This document shows positions 29,319 to 37,864 of a stretch of DNA of 64,000 nucleotides, piece by piece. The position numbers and the translations under genes were made by a program. The DNA is from Microbacter sp. GSS18 (GTDB lineage: Bacteria > Actinomycetota > Actinomycetes > Actinomycetales > Microbacteriaceae), in NCBI GenBank assembly GCA_029319145.1, contig CP119753.1, forward strand, positions 3,534,001 to 3,598,000. Direction: 5' to 3'. A model generated the notes under the pieces. The model had not been told where the DNA came from. It searched no databases and was given only the letters and a program-made list of their open reading frames with translations. Each line of letters opens with the position of its first letter. Within the stretch, counting starts at the first letter, position 1.

Positions 29319-30857
29319 GTGACCACCACCGAGAGCGTCGAGGCGAAGACCCCGGCACTGGGGAAGCTCCCCAAGATCAGCTACGTCGGCTACGGCGCGG
29401 GCGACATGGCCAACAACCTGTCGTTCACGCTCGCGTCGATGTTCCTGCTCGTCTACTACACCGATGTCGCCGGCATCTCCGCCGCCGCGGTCGGAACGCT
29501 GTTCCTCGTGCTGCGCATCTTCGACGCGTTCACCGACATCATCGCGGGGCGCCTGGTCGACAATACGTACAACAAGCGATGGGGCAAGTTCCGGCCGTAC
29601 CTGCTCTTCGGTTCGGCGCCGCTTCTTCTGCTGTCGATCGCGACGTTCCACGTGCCGCAGATCGGCGAGACCGGCATGCTGCTGTACGCCTACCTGACCT
29701 ACGGTCTGCTCGGCATCGCTTACACGCTCGTCAACATCCCGTACGGCTCGCTCGCCGCCGCGATGACCCAGGTGCCCGCCGAGCGGGCCCGCCTCGCGAC
29801 CTTCCGCACCATGGGTGCGGCGGTGACGGGTGCGGCGCTGGGCATCGTGATCTCGCCGCTGCTGTCGCCCGACAACGACCTGCAGCAGATCTTCACGACC
29901 GTCACCATCACGTTCTTCTTCATCGGCATGGCGCTGTACCTGTTCACCTTCTTCACCGCCAAGGAGCGCGTGTACCGGGCGGTGCCGAAGGTGTCGATGA
30001 AGCAGTCGTTCGCGACGCTGAAGGGCAACAAGCCGCTGCTGATGCTGTGCATCGCGTCGCTGCTGCTGCTGTCGGGCATGATCGCCTCGACGACCGCGCA
30101 GATCTACCTGATGCGGGACGTCTTCGACGCGCTGTACCTGGTGCCGGTCGTCTCGCTCGCGCAGCTGGTGCTCATCTTCGTCGTCGCCCCGTTCGTCCCG
30201 ATGGTCGTGCGCCGCTTCGGCAAGCGCAACGCCTACATCGCCGGCGCCGTCGTCGGCGCGGTGGGACAGCTGATCACGTTCTTCGCCCCGAACGAGTGGG
30301 TCGCGCTCGCCGGCAGCATGATCGGCCTGCCCGGCATCATGTTCGTCTCGATGCTGGTGTGGGCGCTCGAGGCCGACACCGTCGAGTACGGCGAGTGGAA
30401 GACCGGCGTGCGCACCGAGGGCATCACGTATGCGGTGTTCTCGTTCACGCGCAAGGCCGGCCAGGCCGTCGGCGGCGCGCTCGCCGCGTACGCGATCGGC
30501 ATCGGCGGATACTCCGTGGGCGAGCAGGTCGTCGGCACGCCGGCCGAGTGGGGCATCCGCACCGGTGCGGCGCTGATCCCGGCCGTGCTGGTGTTCCTGT
30601 CCGGCGCGATCATGGTGTTCTACCCGCTCACCGACAGGATCCACGCGCAGATCGTCGCCGAGATCGAGGCCCACCGCGACGAAGAAGCCGAGATCGCCGG
30701 GCACGGCGGCGTCGTCGACATCGCCGCCGAGGAGCACCCGGAGGGCGCCGACGAGGCGATGACCAAGCCCGCGAGCGATGTCTCGCTCTCGACCGCCGCC
30801 CTGCGCACGGGCAAGGCGCGCCCGCACCTGTTCGGGCGCCGCAGCAAGAAGGACTAG
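29319..30857 (+). CDS. Glycoside-pentoside-hexuronide (GPH) symporter
   Basis: A 512-residue major facilitator relative with 12 helices. It starts with the GPH-type YVGYGAGDMANNLSFTLAS and has RLVDNTYNKRWGKFRPYLLF after helix 2, typical of cation-sugar symporters such as UidB and XynB. The C-terminal 70 residues are hydrophilic. In this operon the likely cargo is intact beta-glucuronides with H+ or Na+. GTG 29319 follows AAAGGAGCCGAA. Confidence 0.88.
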   Translation: MTTTESVEAKTPALGKLPKISYVGYGAGDMANNLSFTLASMFLLVYYTDVAGISAAAVGTLFLVLRIFDAFTDIIAGRLVDNTYNKRWGKFRPYLLFGSAPLLLLSIATFHVPQIGETGMLLYAYLTYGLLGIAYTLVNIPYGSLAAAMTQVPAERARLATFRTMGAAVTGAALGIVISPLLSPDNDLQQIFTTVTITFFFIGMALYLFTFFTAKERVYRAVPKVSMKQSFATLKGNKPLLMLCIASLLLLSGMIASTTAQIYLMRDVFDALYLVPVVSLAQLVLIFVVAPFVPMVVRRFGKRNAYIAGAVVGAVGQLITFFAPNEWVALAGSMIGLPGIMFVSMLVWALEADTVEYGEWKTGVRTEGITYAVFSFTRKAGQAVGGALAAYAIGIGGYSVGEQVVGTPAEWGIRTGAALIPAVLVFLSGAIMVFYPLTDRIHAQIVAEIEAHRDEEAEIAGHGGVVDIAAEEHPEGADEAMTKPASDVSLSTAALRTGKARPHLFGRRSKKD

Positions 30858-30908
30858 CACGAGACGGTGGGCGGGGCCGGACCTCGCCCACCACGAAGGA
30901 GGAACGCC

Positions 30909-32147
30909 ATGATCATCGACAAGGCCGAGGTGATCGTCACCAGCCCCGACCGCAACTTCGTGACGCTCAAGCTCACGACCGCCGACGGGCTCACGGGTCT
31001 GGGCGACGCGACCCTCAACGGGCGCGAGCTCGCCGTCGTGGCGTACCTGACCGAGCATGTGGTGCCGTTGCTGATCGGCAGTGACGCGTCGAAGATCGAG
31101 GACACGTGGCAGTTCCTCTATCGGTCGGCGTACTGGCGCCGTGGTCCGGTGACGATGGCGTCGATCGCCGCGGTGGACATGGCGCTGTGGGACATCAAGG
31201 GCAAGGCCGCCGGGATGCCGGTGTACCAGCTGCTGGGCGGCGCGTCCCGCTCCGGGCTGCTCGCGTACGGTCACGCGTCGGGCAAGGAGCTGCCCGAGCT
31301 GTTCGACAGTGTGCGTTCGCACCTCGAGCAGGGCTACCGCGCGATCCGCATTCAGACCGGTGTGCCCGGGCTGAAGGCGATCTACGGCATCGCGTCGCAG
31401 TCGTCCGACACCGGCGGCGGCGAAGCGCGCTACGACCACGAGCCGGCGCGCCGCGGCGCGAAGCCGGTGCAGGAGGACTGGGACACCCGCGCCTACCTGA
31501 ACCATCTGCCCGGGGTCTTCGAGGCGGTCCGCAACGAGTTCGGTCCCGACATCCCGCTCCTCCACGACGGCCATCACCGGATGACGCCGATCCAGGCGGC
31601 GAAGCTCGGGAAGTCCCTGGAGCCGTACGACCTGTTCTGGCTCGAGGACTGCACGCCGGCCGAGAACGCCGAGGCGCTGCGGCTGGTTCGGCAGCACACC
31701 ACGACGCCGCTGGCGATCGGCGAGATCTTCAACACGGTGTGGGACTTCAAGGACATCATCCGCGACCAGCTCATCGACTACGTCCGCGGCGCCGTCACCC
31801 ACATGGGCGGCATCAGCCCGCTGAAGAAGACCCTCGAGTACGCCGCGATGTACCAGATCAAGTCGGGCATGCACGGTCCCACCGACATCTCGCCGGTCGG
31901 GATGGCCGCCGCGATGCACCTGGGTCTGTCGATCCACAACTTCGGCATTCAGGAGTACATGAAGCACGGGCGCAGGACCGACGAGGTGTTCGAGCAGTCG
32001 TTCACCTGGTCCGGTGGCCTCCTGCACCCGGGCGACGAGCCGGGGCTGGGCGTGGAGCTGAACCTCGATGAGGCGGGGAAGTATCCGTACGAGCAGGCCT
32101 ACCTGCCGTACAACCGCCTCGCCGACGGCACGGTGCATGATTGGTGA
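30909..32147 (+). CDS. manD: D-mannonate dehydratase, enolase superfamily (ManD)
   Basis: A 412-residue enolase-superfamily enzyme that dehydrates D-mannonate to 2-keto-3-deoxygluconate. [20 protein letters not shown] and the YWRRGPVTM and [16 protein letters not shown] segments match ManD closely. Metal ligands appear in HDGHHRMTP (Asp), WLEDCTP (Glu) and AIGEIFN (Glu). It replaces the unrelated UxuA of E. coli. Start ATG 30909 follows GAAGGAGGAACGCC. Some ManD homologues also act slowly on D-gluconate. Confidence 0.9.
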   Translation: MIIDKAEVIVTSPDRNFVTLKLTTADGLTGLGDATLNGRELAVVAYLTEHVVPLLIGSDASKIEDTWQFLYRSAYWRRGPVTMASIAAVDMALWDIKGKAAGMPVYQLLGGASRSGLLAYGHASGKELPELFDSVRSHLEQGYRAIRIQTGVPGLKAIYGIASQSSDTGGGEARYDHEPARRGAKPVQEDWDTRAYLNHLPGVFEAVRNEFGPDIPLLHDGHHRMTPIQAAKLGKSLEPYDLFWLEDCTPAENAEALRLVRQHTTTPLAIGEIFNTVWDFKDIIRDQLIDYVRGAVTHMGGISPLKKTLEYAAMYQIKSGMHGPTDISPVGMAAAMHLGLSIHNFGIQEYMKHGRRTDEVFEQSFTWSGGLLHPGDEPGLGVELNLDEAGKYPYEQAYLPYNRLADGTVHDW

Positions 32148-32148
32148 G

Positions 32149-32673
32149 ATGAGCACGCGGAACGCCGACCCGGGACCCGCCGTCGTGGTGATGGGGGTCT
32201 CGGCCTCCGGGAAGTCCTCCGTCGCAGCCGCGCTCGCCGCGCGACTGGGCGTGGCGTGGGCCGATGCCGACGATCTGCACCCCGCGGCCAACGTCAGGAA
32301 GATGTCGTCGGGGATCCCGCTCGACGACGACGATCGCCGCCCCTGGCTCGCCGCCGTGGGCGCGCGCCTGGCCGATGGCGCGGCGGCGGGCGGCATCGTG
32401 ATGGCCTGCTCGGCGCTCAAGCGCGTCTACCGGGATCAGCTGCGCGCCGAGTGCCCGGCCACCGTCTTCGTCCACCTCGACGGCCCGCGCGCCCTCCTGG
32501 CCGCGCGGGCCGGCGCGCGGGAGGATCACTTCATGCCTCCCGCGCTGCTGGACTCCCAGATCGCCACCCTCGAGCCGCTCGAATCGGCTGAGCGCGGCGT
32601 GGTGATCGACGTCGAGGCGTCGGTCGACGACATCGCCGAAGACGCCGCGCGCTGGGTTGCAGAGCATGCCTGA
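32149..32673 (+). CDS. gntK: Gluconokinase (GntK/thermoresistant type)
   Basis: A 174-residue P-loop kinase: GVSASGKSSVAAAL (Walker A), DADDLHPAANVRKMSSGIPL and DDDRRPWL are diagnostic of gluconokinases. It phosphorylates D-gluconate to 6-phosphogluconate. Its place in a hexuronate operon, where 2-keto-3-deoxygluconate kinase would be expected, is odd: it may serve a gluconate branch, or less likely act on KDG. ATG 32149 begins one base after the manD stop, and the gene overlaps the next by eight bases. Confidence 0.88.
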   Translation: MSTRNADPGPAVVVMGVSASGKSSVAAALAARLGVAWADADDLHPAANVRKMSSGIPLDDDDRRPWLAAVGARLADGAAAGGIVMACSALKRVYRDQLRAECPATVFVHLDGPRALLAARAGAREDHFMPPALLDSQIATLEPLESAERGVVIDVEASVDDIAEDAARWVAEHA

Positions 32674-33727
32674 GCCGTCGCGGGCGGTCGGCGGCGGCGA
32701 CCTGCCCGAGCACCTCGCCGCCCGCATCCGCGACCGCGGCGGCGCGGCGACGATCTACGACATCGCCGAACTGGCCGGTGTCAGCCCCTCGACGGTGTCG
32801 CGGGCGCTGTCCAAACCGGGGCGCATCAGCGCGAAGACCGAGCAGCGCATCCGCGATGCGGCCGCGCAGCTGAACTTCCGCGTCAACCCGATCGCGCGGG
32901 CTCTGCACACCGGTCGCAGTCACACCCTGGCGCTGGTCGTCGCCGACATCACCAACCCGGTCGTGTTCGGGATCGTGCGCGGAGCCGAGCACGCGGCCAG
33001 CGCCGCCGGCTACACGCTCGTCATCGCGGAATCGCAGGAGTCCGGCGAGGCGGAGGCCGAGGCGGTCGAGAGGCTGATCCCGAGCGTCGACGGCGTGATC
33101 CTCGCGACCACGCGTCTGGCGGACGACCGGATCGCCGACATCGCGGCGCGCAAGCCGCTCGTGCTCATCAACAGGGCCGTTGACGGGGTCGAGGGTGTCC
33201 TCCCCGACGTCGATCGCGGGGTCCTGGAGCTCATGGATCACCTGAGCGGTCTCGGGCACCGCTCCATCGCGTACCTGTCGGGTCCCGAATCGTCGTGGAT
33301 CAGCACACGACGATGGGAGCGGATGCTGGACGCCGCCGAATCGCGCGGCATCGCGCTCGTGGAGATCGGCCCGAACTCGCCGACGATCGACGGCGGGCGT
33401 GATGCTCTGCGGCGGGTGCTCGCCGCGCGTCCGACCGCGGTGGTCGCCTTCAACGACCTGCTCGCCATCGGACTGATGCAGGCCGCAGCGGCGCGCGCCG
33501 TGTCGGTGCCCGACGCGCTCAGCGTCGCCGGCTTCGACGACATCTTCGGCAGCGAGCTCATCGTCCCTCCCCTGACGACCGTGCGCACGCAGCTCGTCGA
33601 GGCGGGCGAGCGCGCCGTCCGCCGTGTTCTGCGACGACTCGACGTGCCGGTGAGCGGGCCCGAGGACGACGAGCCGCTCCGGACCGGGCTCATCGTCCGG
33701 GGATCCACGGGGCCCGCGCAGAGCTGA
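32666..33727 (+). CDS. LacI-family regulator of the glucuronide operon
   Basis: A 353-residue repressor: a 30-residue N-terminal extension, then the HTH TIYDIAELAGVSPSTVSRAL and a sugar-binding domain (LALVVADITNPVVFGIVRGA; SVAGFDDIFGSE). As the last gene of the uxaC operon it probably binds the CAATCGGTTG/CAACCGATTG pair at the operon promoter and controls its own synthesis. ATG 32666 is preferred; a TTG nine bases upstream is possible. It overlaps gntK by eight bases. Confidence 0.88.
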   Translation: MPEPSRAVGGGDLPEHLAARIRDRGGAATIYDIAELAGVSPSTVSRALSKPGRISAKTEQRIRDAAAQLNFRVNPIARALHTGRSHTLALVVADITNPVVFGIVRGAEHAASAAGYTLVIAESQESGEAEAEAVERLIPSVDGVILATTRLADDRIADIAARKPLVLINRAVDGVEGVLPDVDRGVLELMDHLSGLGHRSIAYLSGPESSWISTRRWERMLDAAESRGIALVEIGPNSPTIDGGRDALRRVLAARPTAVVAFNDLLAIGLMQAAAARAVSVPDALSVAGFDDIFGSELIVPPLTTVRTQLVEAGERAVRRVLRRLDVPVSGPEDDEPLRTGLIVRGSTGPAQS

Positions 33728-33891
33728 GCGGACGCGACGGCGTCGCATCTGCTGCCGGTCACGACGCAGTCAAGCCCCAAGGGGAGAGAGACTCGATGCC
33801 TCCGATGTGGGCGGTGAGGAGGCCATCGGGTTCCGCTACACGCTTGTCAGCGAGCGCGCAAGCCCCCGGGACCCGCGGTGACGGCCTCGTC

Positions 33892-33897
33892 TAGGCT
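33892..33897 (+). promoter_or_regulatory. -10 hexamer of a leaderless promoter (PAP2 gene)
   Basis: TAGGCT ends 7 nt before ATG 33905. It supports the start at MSRSDDAPV over the upstream in-frame codon at 33878. Confidence 0.5.
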
Positions 33898-33904
33898 CTG
33901 GGGG

Positions 33905-34621
33905 ATGTCCCGAAGCGACGACGCCCCAGTCCCGGTGGTGGATCCCGCCGCGCCCCACCCCGATCACAGGCGCGTCGTCGCTCTCGTCACCGGCGTCGCC
34001 GCGGCCGTCCTGTTCGTCCTGCTCCGCGTGACGATCGCGCTGGAGGGCGAAGAGCCGCTCGCCGTCGACCAGTGGTGGCACGATCTGATCGTCGACGGGC
34101 GCAGCGACGTGCTCGTCGCGGTCGCGCATGTCCCGGCGGTCGGCGGAGGCACCATCGGCATGATCCTCGTGGGCACGCTGCTGATCGTCGTCTTCTCGGT
34201 GCTGCACCGGAAGTGGGACGCGATCAACGTCGGCGCCGCGATCGTGATCGTCGTCGCGATCGGCGCGCCCATGGCCTCGGTCATCGGTCGTGAGCGGCCC
34301 ACGGACTCGCTGGCCGAGGTCGTCGACACGTCGTTCCCGTCCGGGCACACCGCCGTGGCCACCACCGTGATGCTGACACTCGCACTGCTGCTGCGCCGGT
34401 GGTACGTGTGGGCGGCCGCGGTGTTCTGGGCGCTCCTCATGGCGTGGAGCCGCACATATCTCAGTGCGCACTGGCTCACCGACGTCGTCGGCGGGCTGCT
34501 CGAGGGGATCGCCGTGGCGTGTCTCGTGTGGGTTGCCGTCGAGGCGCTGCGAGACCGACGCGCGCGCGTGCACCTCGAGGACCCCGACCGGCCCGGCGAG
34601 CCGCCGACCATCACGCGCTGA
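33905..34621 (+). CDS. PAP2-family membrane phosphatase
   Basis: A 238-residue protein with about six membrane helices. The three-part phosphatase signature is partly visible: RERPTDS (Kx6RP-like), PSGHTA (with the SGH His) and SRTYLSAHWLTDVVGG (Rx5Hx3D), which is complete. Such enzymes hydrolyse lipid phosphates such as undecaprenyl diphosphate, phosphatidate or phosphatidylglycerolphosphate. It stands alone downstream of the LacI gene. Substrate unknown. Confidence 0.88.
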   Translation: MSRSDDAPVPVVDPAAPHPDHRRVVALVTGVAAAVLFVLLRVTIALEGEEPLAVDQWWHDLIVDGRSDVLVAVAHVPAVGGGTIGMILVGTLLIVVFSVLHRKWDAINVGAAIVIVVAIGAPMASVIGRERPTDSLAEVVDTSFPSGHTAVATTVMLTLALLLRRWYVWAAAVFWALLMAWSRTYLSAHWLTDVVGGLLEGIAVACLVWVAVEALRDRRARVHLEDPDRPGEPPTITR

Positions 34622-34770
34622 CGTCGGCGCGTCCGGCGTGAGGCCCTTCCCCTCCGGCGCCGCCACGTTCCTCAGAACTCCCTCAGATCTCCGCCACGTA
34701 CTCGATCCGCCGATTCGGAAGCATCGTCGAGGCGCTCCACAAGGGCGCGCTCGAATCGGAGGACGAACTC

Positions 34771-36198
34771 ATGCAGACCCCCACGGGAACAGTGATCATC
34801 ATCGGAGCGTCGATGGCCGGACTCATGGCCGCGCGCGCCGTGTCGCCGCACGTCGAGAAGGTGATCGTCGTCGAGCGCGACCATCTGCCGAGCGAGCCGG
34901 TCGCTCGGCGGGGAGTCCCCCAGGGACGGCACGCCCACGTCATGCTCGGCGCCGGCCAGAACCTGCTCGAGGGGTGGTTCCCCGGCTTCTCCGAGGAGCT
35001 GAAGCTCAAGGGCGCCGTCGCGCTCTACGGCGACGAGATGGTGTGGCACCAGGGCGGCGGTCACCGCCGTCCGGCCGACGTCGGTTTCGTCGCGATGTCG
35101 ATGTCGCGTCCAGCGCTCGAGCACGCGCTGCGTCGGCGGCTGCTGGCGCAGCGCCCGACGGTCGAGATCCTCGACGGCACGCGCGTGGACGACATCGTCG
35201 TCGACGGTGCCGCCGTCGTCGGCGTGAGGGCGGCCGGCCGGCTCATCCAGGCGGACCTCGTCGTGGACTGCTCCGGGCGCAGCACCCGCGCCTTCTCCCA
35301 CCTCGCCCGAGCGGGGTATCGGGAACCGGCGCAGGACGCGCTGCGGGTCGATGTCGCCTACCGTACGCGGGTGCTTCCCCGCCGCGCCGCGACCTTCGAC
35401 GAGACGAGCGTCGTGCTCGTGGGGGACGGGCCTCATCGTCGTGTGGGCACCATGGTGCCCGTCGAGGGCGATCGGTGGATCGTGACGACAGCCTCGGTTC
35501 ACGGCGACACCGCCCCCTTCGACGACATCGCCTTCGAGCGATTCGCCTATTCGCTGCCGTCCCACGAGATCGCGAGCGTCGTGGCCGCCGCAGCGCGCGG
35601 GAGCGTCGAGCGGCACGCGATCCGCGGCAGCCGTCGCCGCCGCGTCGAGAACGCGGCGCACGTGCCCGCCGGGTTCGTCGCCCTCGGCGACGCCCTGTGC
35701 GCCTTCAACCCGATCTACGGGCAGGGCATGGCCGTCGCCGCCCTCGAGGCGCGCCTGCTCGGCGTCGTCGCCGAACGGCACTCACTGGGCTCCGCACGGT
35801 TCGTCCGCGCCTACAACAGGGGCGTGGCGCGCATCGTCGACGTGCCCTGGCGCATGGCCGCGGCAGGCGACTTCCTGCATCCGAAGACGACCGGGGACAG
35901 ACCGGCGGGCACCGGCATCGCCGGCCGCTACCTCGAGCGCGTGCTGCGCGCGTGCACGACGTCGCCCGCGGTCTCGCGCCAGATGATGCTCGTGCAGAAC
36001 CTGCTGGCATCGCCGGTCTCGCTGGCGACGCCGGCGATGCTCGTGCGCGTGCTGGCGGCGTCACGGCGCGCGTCGGACCGGGCGGCAGCCGGCGCGTACG
36101 CGGCGCCGGCGCGGGGGCAGCGGGTTTCCGTGCGCGGCATGGCCGCGCTGCACGCCGACGTGCTGTCGGCCGGTGCGCTCAGCCGGGCGACGCGGTGA
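34771..36198 (+). CDS. FAD-dependent oxidoreductase/monooxygenase-like flavoprotein
   Basis: A 475-residue flavoprotein of the PHBH/geranylgeranyl-reductase type. The N-terminal dinucleotide motif is TVIIIGASMAGLMAARAVS with the usual IVVERDHLP acidic end; the second FAD motif is GFVALGDALCAFNPIYGQGM (GD). The middle domain (about 175-285) would bind substrate. Related proteins hydroxylate or reduce polyketide and terpenoid rings, but this neighbourhood shows no biosynthetic cluster. ATG 34771 has CGGAGG upstream. It overlaps the next small gene by four bases. Confidence 0.82.
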   Translation: MQTPTGTVIIIGASMAGLMAARAVSPHVEKVIVVERDHLPSEPVARRGVPQGRHAHVMLGAGQNLLEGWFPGFSEELKLKGAVALYGDEMVWHQGGGHRRPADVGFVAMSMSRPALEHALRRRLLAQRPTVEILDGTRVDDIVVDGAAVVGVRAAGRLIQADLVVDCSGRSTRAFSHLARAGYREPAQDALRVDVAYRTRVLPRRAATFDETSVVLVGDGPHRRVGTMVPVEGDRWIVTTASVHGDTAPFDDIAFERFAYSLPSHEIASVVAAAARGSVERHAIRGSRRRRVENAAHVPAGFVALGDALCAFNPIYGQGMAVAALEARLLGVVAERHSLGSARFVRAYNRGVARIVDVPWRMAAAGDFLHPKTTGDRPAGTGIAGRYLERVLRACTTSPAVSRQMMLVQNLLASPVSLATPAMLVRVLAASRRASDRAAAGAYAAPARGQRVSVRGMAALHADVLSAGALSRATR

Positions 36199-36476
36199 CC
36201 GGGCCGATGGGCGCGCACATGATCGAACTGCTCGGCTGGGTGGGCTCGGGGCTCATCGTGCTGTCCCTGGTGCAGCGTGACCTGAAGCGCCTGCGCATCA
36301 TCAACATCGTCGCCTGCATCGTGCTGATCGTCTTCAACGCCGTGCTCGGCATCGGGTCGATGGTGGCGCTGAACCTCATCCTCGTGGCGGTGAACTCGTG
36401 GTACCTCGTGCGCCCGGCCTGGGGTCGGGGCGAGGACAGCGGATCACTCCGCGAGGAAGTCGTCGATGTGGGCTAG
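36195..36476 (+). CDS. Small YgjV-like membrane protein
   Basis: A protein of up to 93 residues with two or three helices (LGWVGSGLIVLSLVQRDLKR; IVACIVLIVFNAVLGIG; VALNLILVAVNSWYLV), as in YgjV/MtN3-like small membrane proteins. GTG 36195 overlaps the flavoprotein stop (GTGA); ATG 36207 and 36219 are also possible starts. Its 3' end overlaps the convergent hydrolase gene by 33 bp. Function unknown. Confidence 0.6.
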   Translation: MTGPMGAHMIELLGWVGSGLIVLSLVQRDLKRLRIINIVACIVLIVFNAVLGIGSMVALNLILVAVNSWYLVRPAWGRGEDSGSLREEVVDVG

Positions 36477-37682
36477 GAACTCGGGCCACGCCGGCTCATC
36501 CGCGCGCAGCAGGTGGTTGGCGCTGTCGAGCAGCACCAGGCTGCTGTCGGGGATCGCCGCGGCGAGTTCTCCGGCCTGGGATGCCGGCACGCGCACGTCG
36601 CCGCGCGAATGCAGGATCAGCGTCGGGCAGGCGACGCGGGGGGCGAGGTCGGCGACGTCGATCACGGCGAACTGCTCGAGGAAGCGCACACCATTCTCGG
36701 GGGAGGCGGTCTCGCGCTGGAAGCGGACGAACTCCTCCCAGTCTTCGTGGGTTCCTGTCGGGAGGAACTGCGAAGCGAAAACCCGGAGGAAGCTCGGATC
36801 CTGACGAGCCCACCCCACCCGGGCGAGGTCGAGGTCGAGCGCGGCGGCTGCCCGCTCGGCCTCGCCCTGTGCGCGAACATGCCGGCCCTGGGCGTACGCG
36901 CCGGCGAGGATCAGCTTGCTGACGCGTTCGGGGTGGCGGACGGCGTAGGCGATCGCCACGGCGCCGCCCTGTGACACCCCCAGCAGCGGGAACGTGTCCA
37001 GCCCCGCGGCGTCGACGACCGTCTCGAGGTCGCTCACCCAGTCGTCGAACGTGAAGCCGTCGACGTCCCAGTCGCTGAGGCCGCAGCCGCGCTCGTCGTA
37101 GCGGACGAGACGGCGTCCTCGCGCCAGCCCGTGCAGCCAGTGCGACCAGATCGGCGTCTGCCACTCCAGGTCGAGGTGGCTGATCCAGTTCGCCGCCTTC
37201 ATGAGCACCGGCCCCGATCCGACAGACGCCCACGCGATGCGCGCGTCGTCGGCGGCGCGGCAGACGCGGATGCTCTGTCGCTCCGGCGCGACGGTCACGT
37301 CGTCGGGCGTCTCGGGTGAGGTGTCGGTCGGCCGGTCGGCATCCGCGCCATCGGGTTCGCCGTCGTGGACCGTCGTCGACGCGATGAACTGGTATCCGCG
37401 ACCGTGGACGGTGCGGATCATCCGCTGTCGGTCCCCGCTGTCGCCGAGCGCGGCCCGCGCGGCCCGCAGCGCGGTCGTCAGCGACGCCTCGCTCACGAAG
37501 CGGCTGCCCCAGATGCTGTCGATGAGCTCTTCCTTGGGGACGACGCGCTCGCGGTGGATCACCAGGTGGAGCAGGACATCGAAAACCCGCGGCTCGAGGT
37601 GGACGTGCTCCCCCGAGCGGACGAGCCGGTATCCCGCGCCGTCGAGGGTGTAGTCGCCGAAGCGGTAGGTGGGTTCGTCCAC
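36444..37682 (-). CDS. Winged-helix DNA-binding domain fused to alpha/beta hydrolase
   Basis: A 412-residue fusion. Residues 1-102 are an OmpR/CadC-type winged helix (HLEPRVFDVLLHLVIHRERV; EASLTTALRAARAALGD; IRTVHGRGYQFIA). After a Pro/Asp/Thr linker (103-135), residues 140-412 are an alpha/beta hydrolase with nucleophile S237 (GVSQGG), D362 (HSRGD) and H390 (SANHLL). All three are intact, so the protein may sense and hydrolyse a ligand while binding DNA. GTG 37682 lies 6 nt after a -10-like hexamer (37689-37694). It faces the flavoprotein operon, and overlaps its last gene. Confidence 0.85.
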   Translation of the reverse strand: MDEPTYRFGDYTLDGAGYRLVRSGEHVHLEPRVFDVLLHLVIHRERVVPKEELIDSIWGSRFVSEASLTTALRAARAALGDSGDRQRMIRTVHGRGYQFIASTTVHDGEPDGADADRPTDTSPETPDDVTVAPERQSIRVCRAADDARIAWASVGSGPVLMKAANWISHLDLEWQTPIWSHWLHGLARGRRLVRYDERGCGLSDWDVDGFTFDDWVSDLETVVDAAGLDTFPLLGVSQGGAVAIAYAVRHPERVSKLILAGAYAQGRHVRAQGEAERAAAALDLDLARVGWARQDPSFLRVFASQFLPTGTHEDWEEFVRFQRETASPENGVRFLEQFAVIDVADLAPRVACPTLILHSRGDVRVPASQAGELAAAIPDSSLVLLDSANHLLRADEPAWPEFLAHIDDFLAE

Positions 37683-37688
37683 GCGGGG

Positions 37689-37694
37689 AGCCTA
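37689..37694 (-). promoter_or_regulatory. -10 hexamer of a leaderless promoter (winged-helix hydrolase)
   Basis: TAGGCT read on the reverse strand, 6 nt before GTG 37682. No Shine-Dalgarno sequence is present. Confidence 0.5.
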
Positions 37695-37767
37695 GCCGCT
37701 GGCGCGTGGTCGCGGGGCGGACTCACAGGACACTGTGACAGCGCGTTCACATCCTCCGCCTGCAGTA

Positions 37768-37796
37768 TTGCCTTTCTCCGCCGCTCGGCCTACTGT
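37768..37796 (+). promoter_or_regulatory. Promoter of the aldehyde dehydrogenase gene
   Basis: TTGCCT (37768-37773), 17 bp, TACTGT (37791-37796). The operator at 37795-37810 overlaps the last bases of the -10 and the expected start point, a position typical of repression. Confidence 0.65.
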
Positions 37797-37810
37797 GAAT
37801 CGGAATTCAC
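37795..37810. promoter_or_regulatory. TetR-type operator 1 (GTGAATcggaATTCAC)
   Basis: Perfect 6-bp inverted arms around CGGA. It matches the sites at 40630-40645 and 47234-47249. The tandem TetR protein at 39382-40593 is the likely binder. Confidence 0.7.
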
Positions 37811-37864
37811 TTACACCCGAATTCGTCCCCTGGTTCGAATCCGTCAACGTCGAAGGACACGGAC

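Noticed and set aside
33796..33894. 32-codon frame before the PAP2 gene
   Set aside because: It has a fair ribosome site but covers the -10 of the next gene and shows no codon bias or recognised motif.
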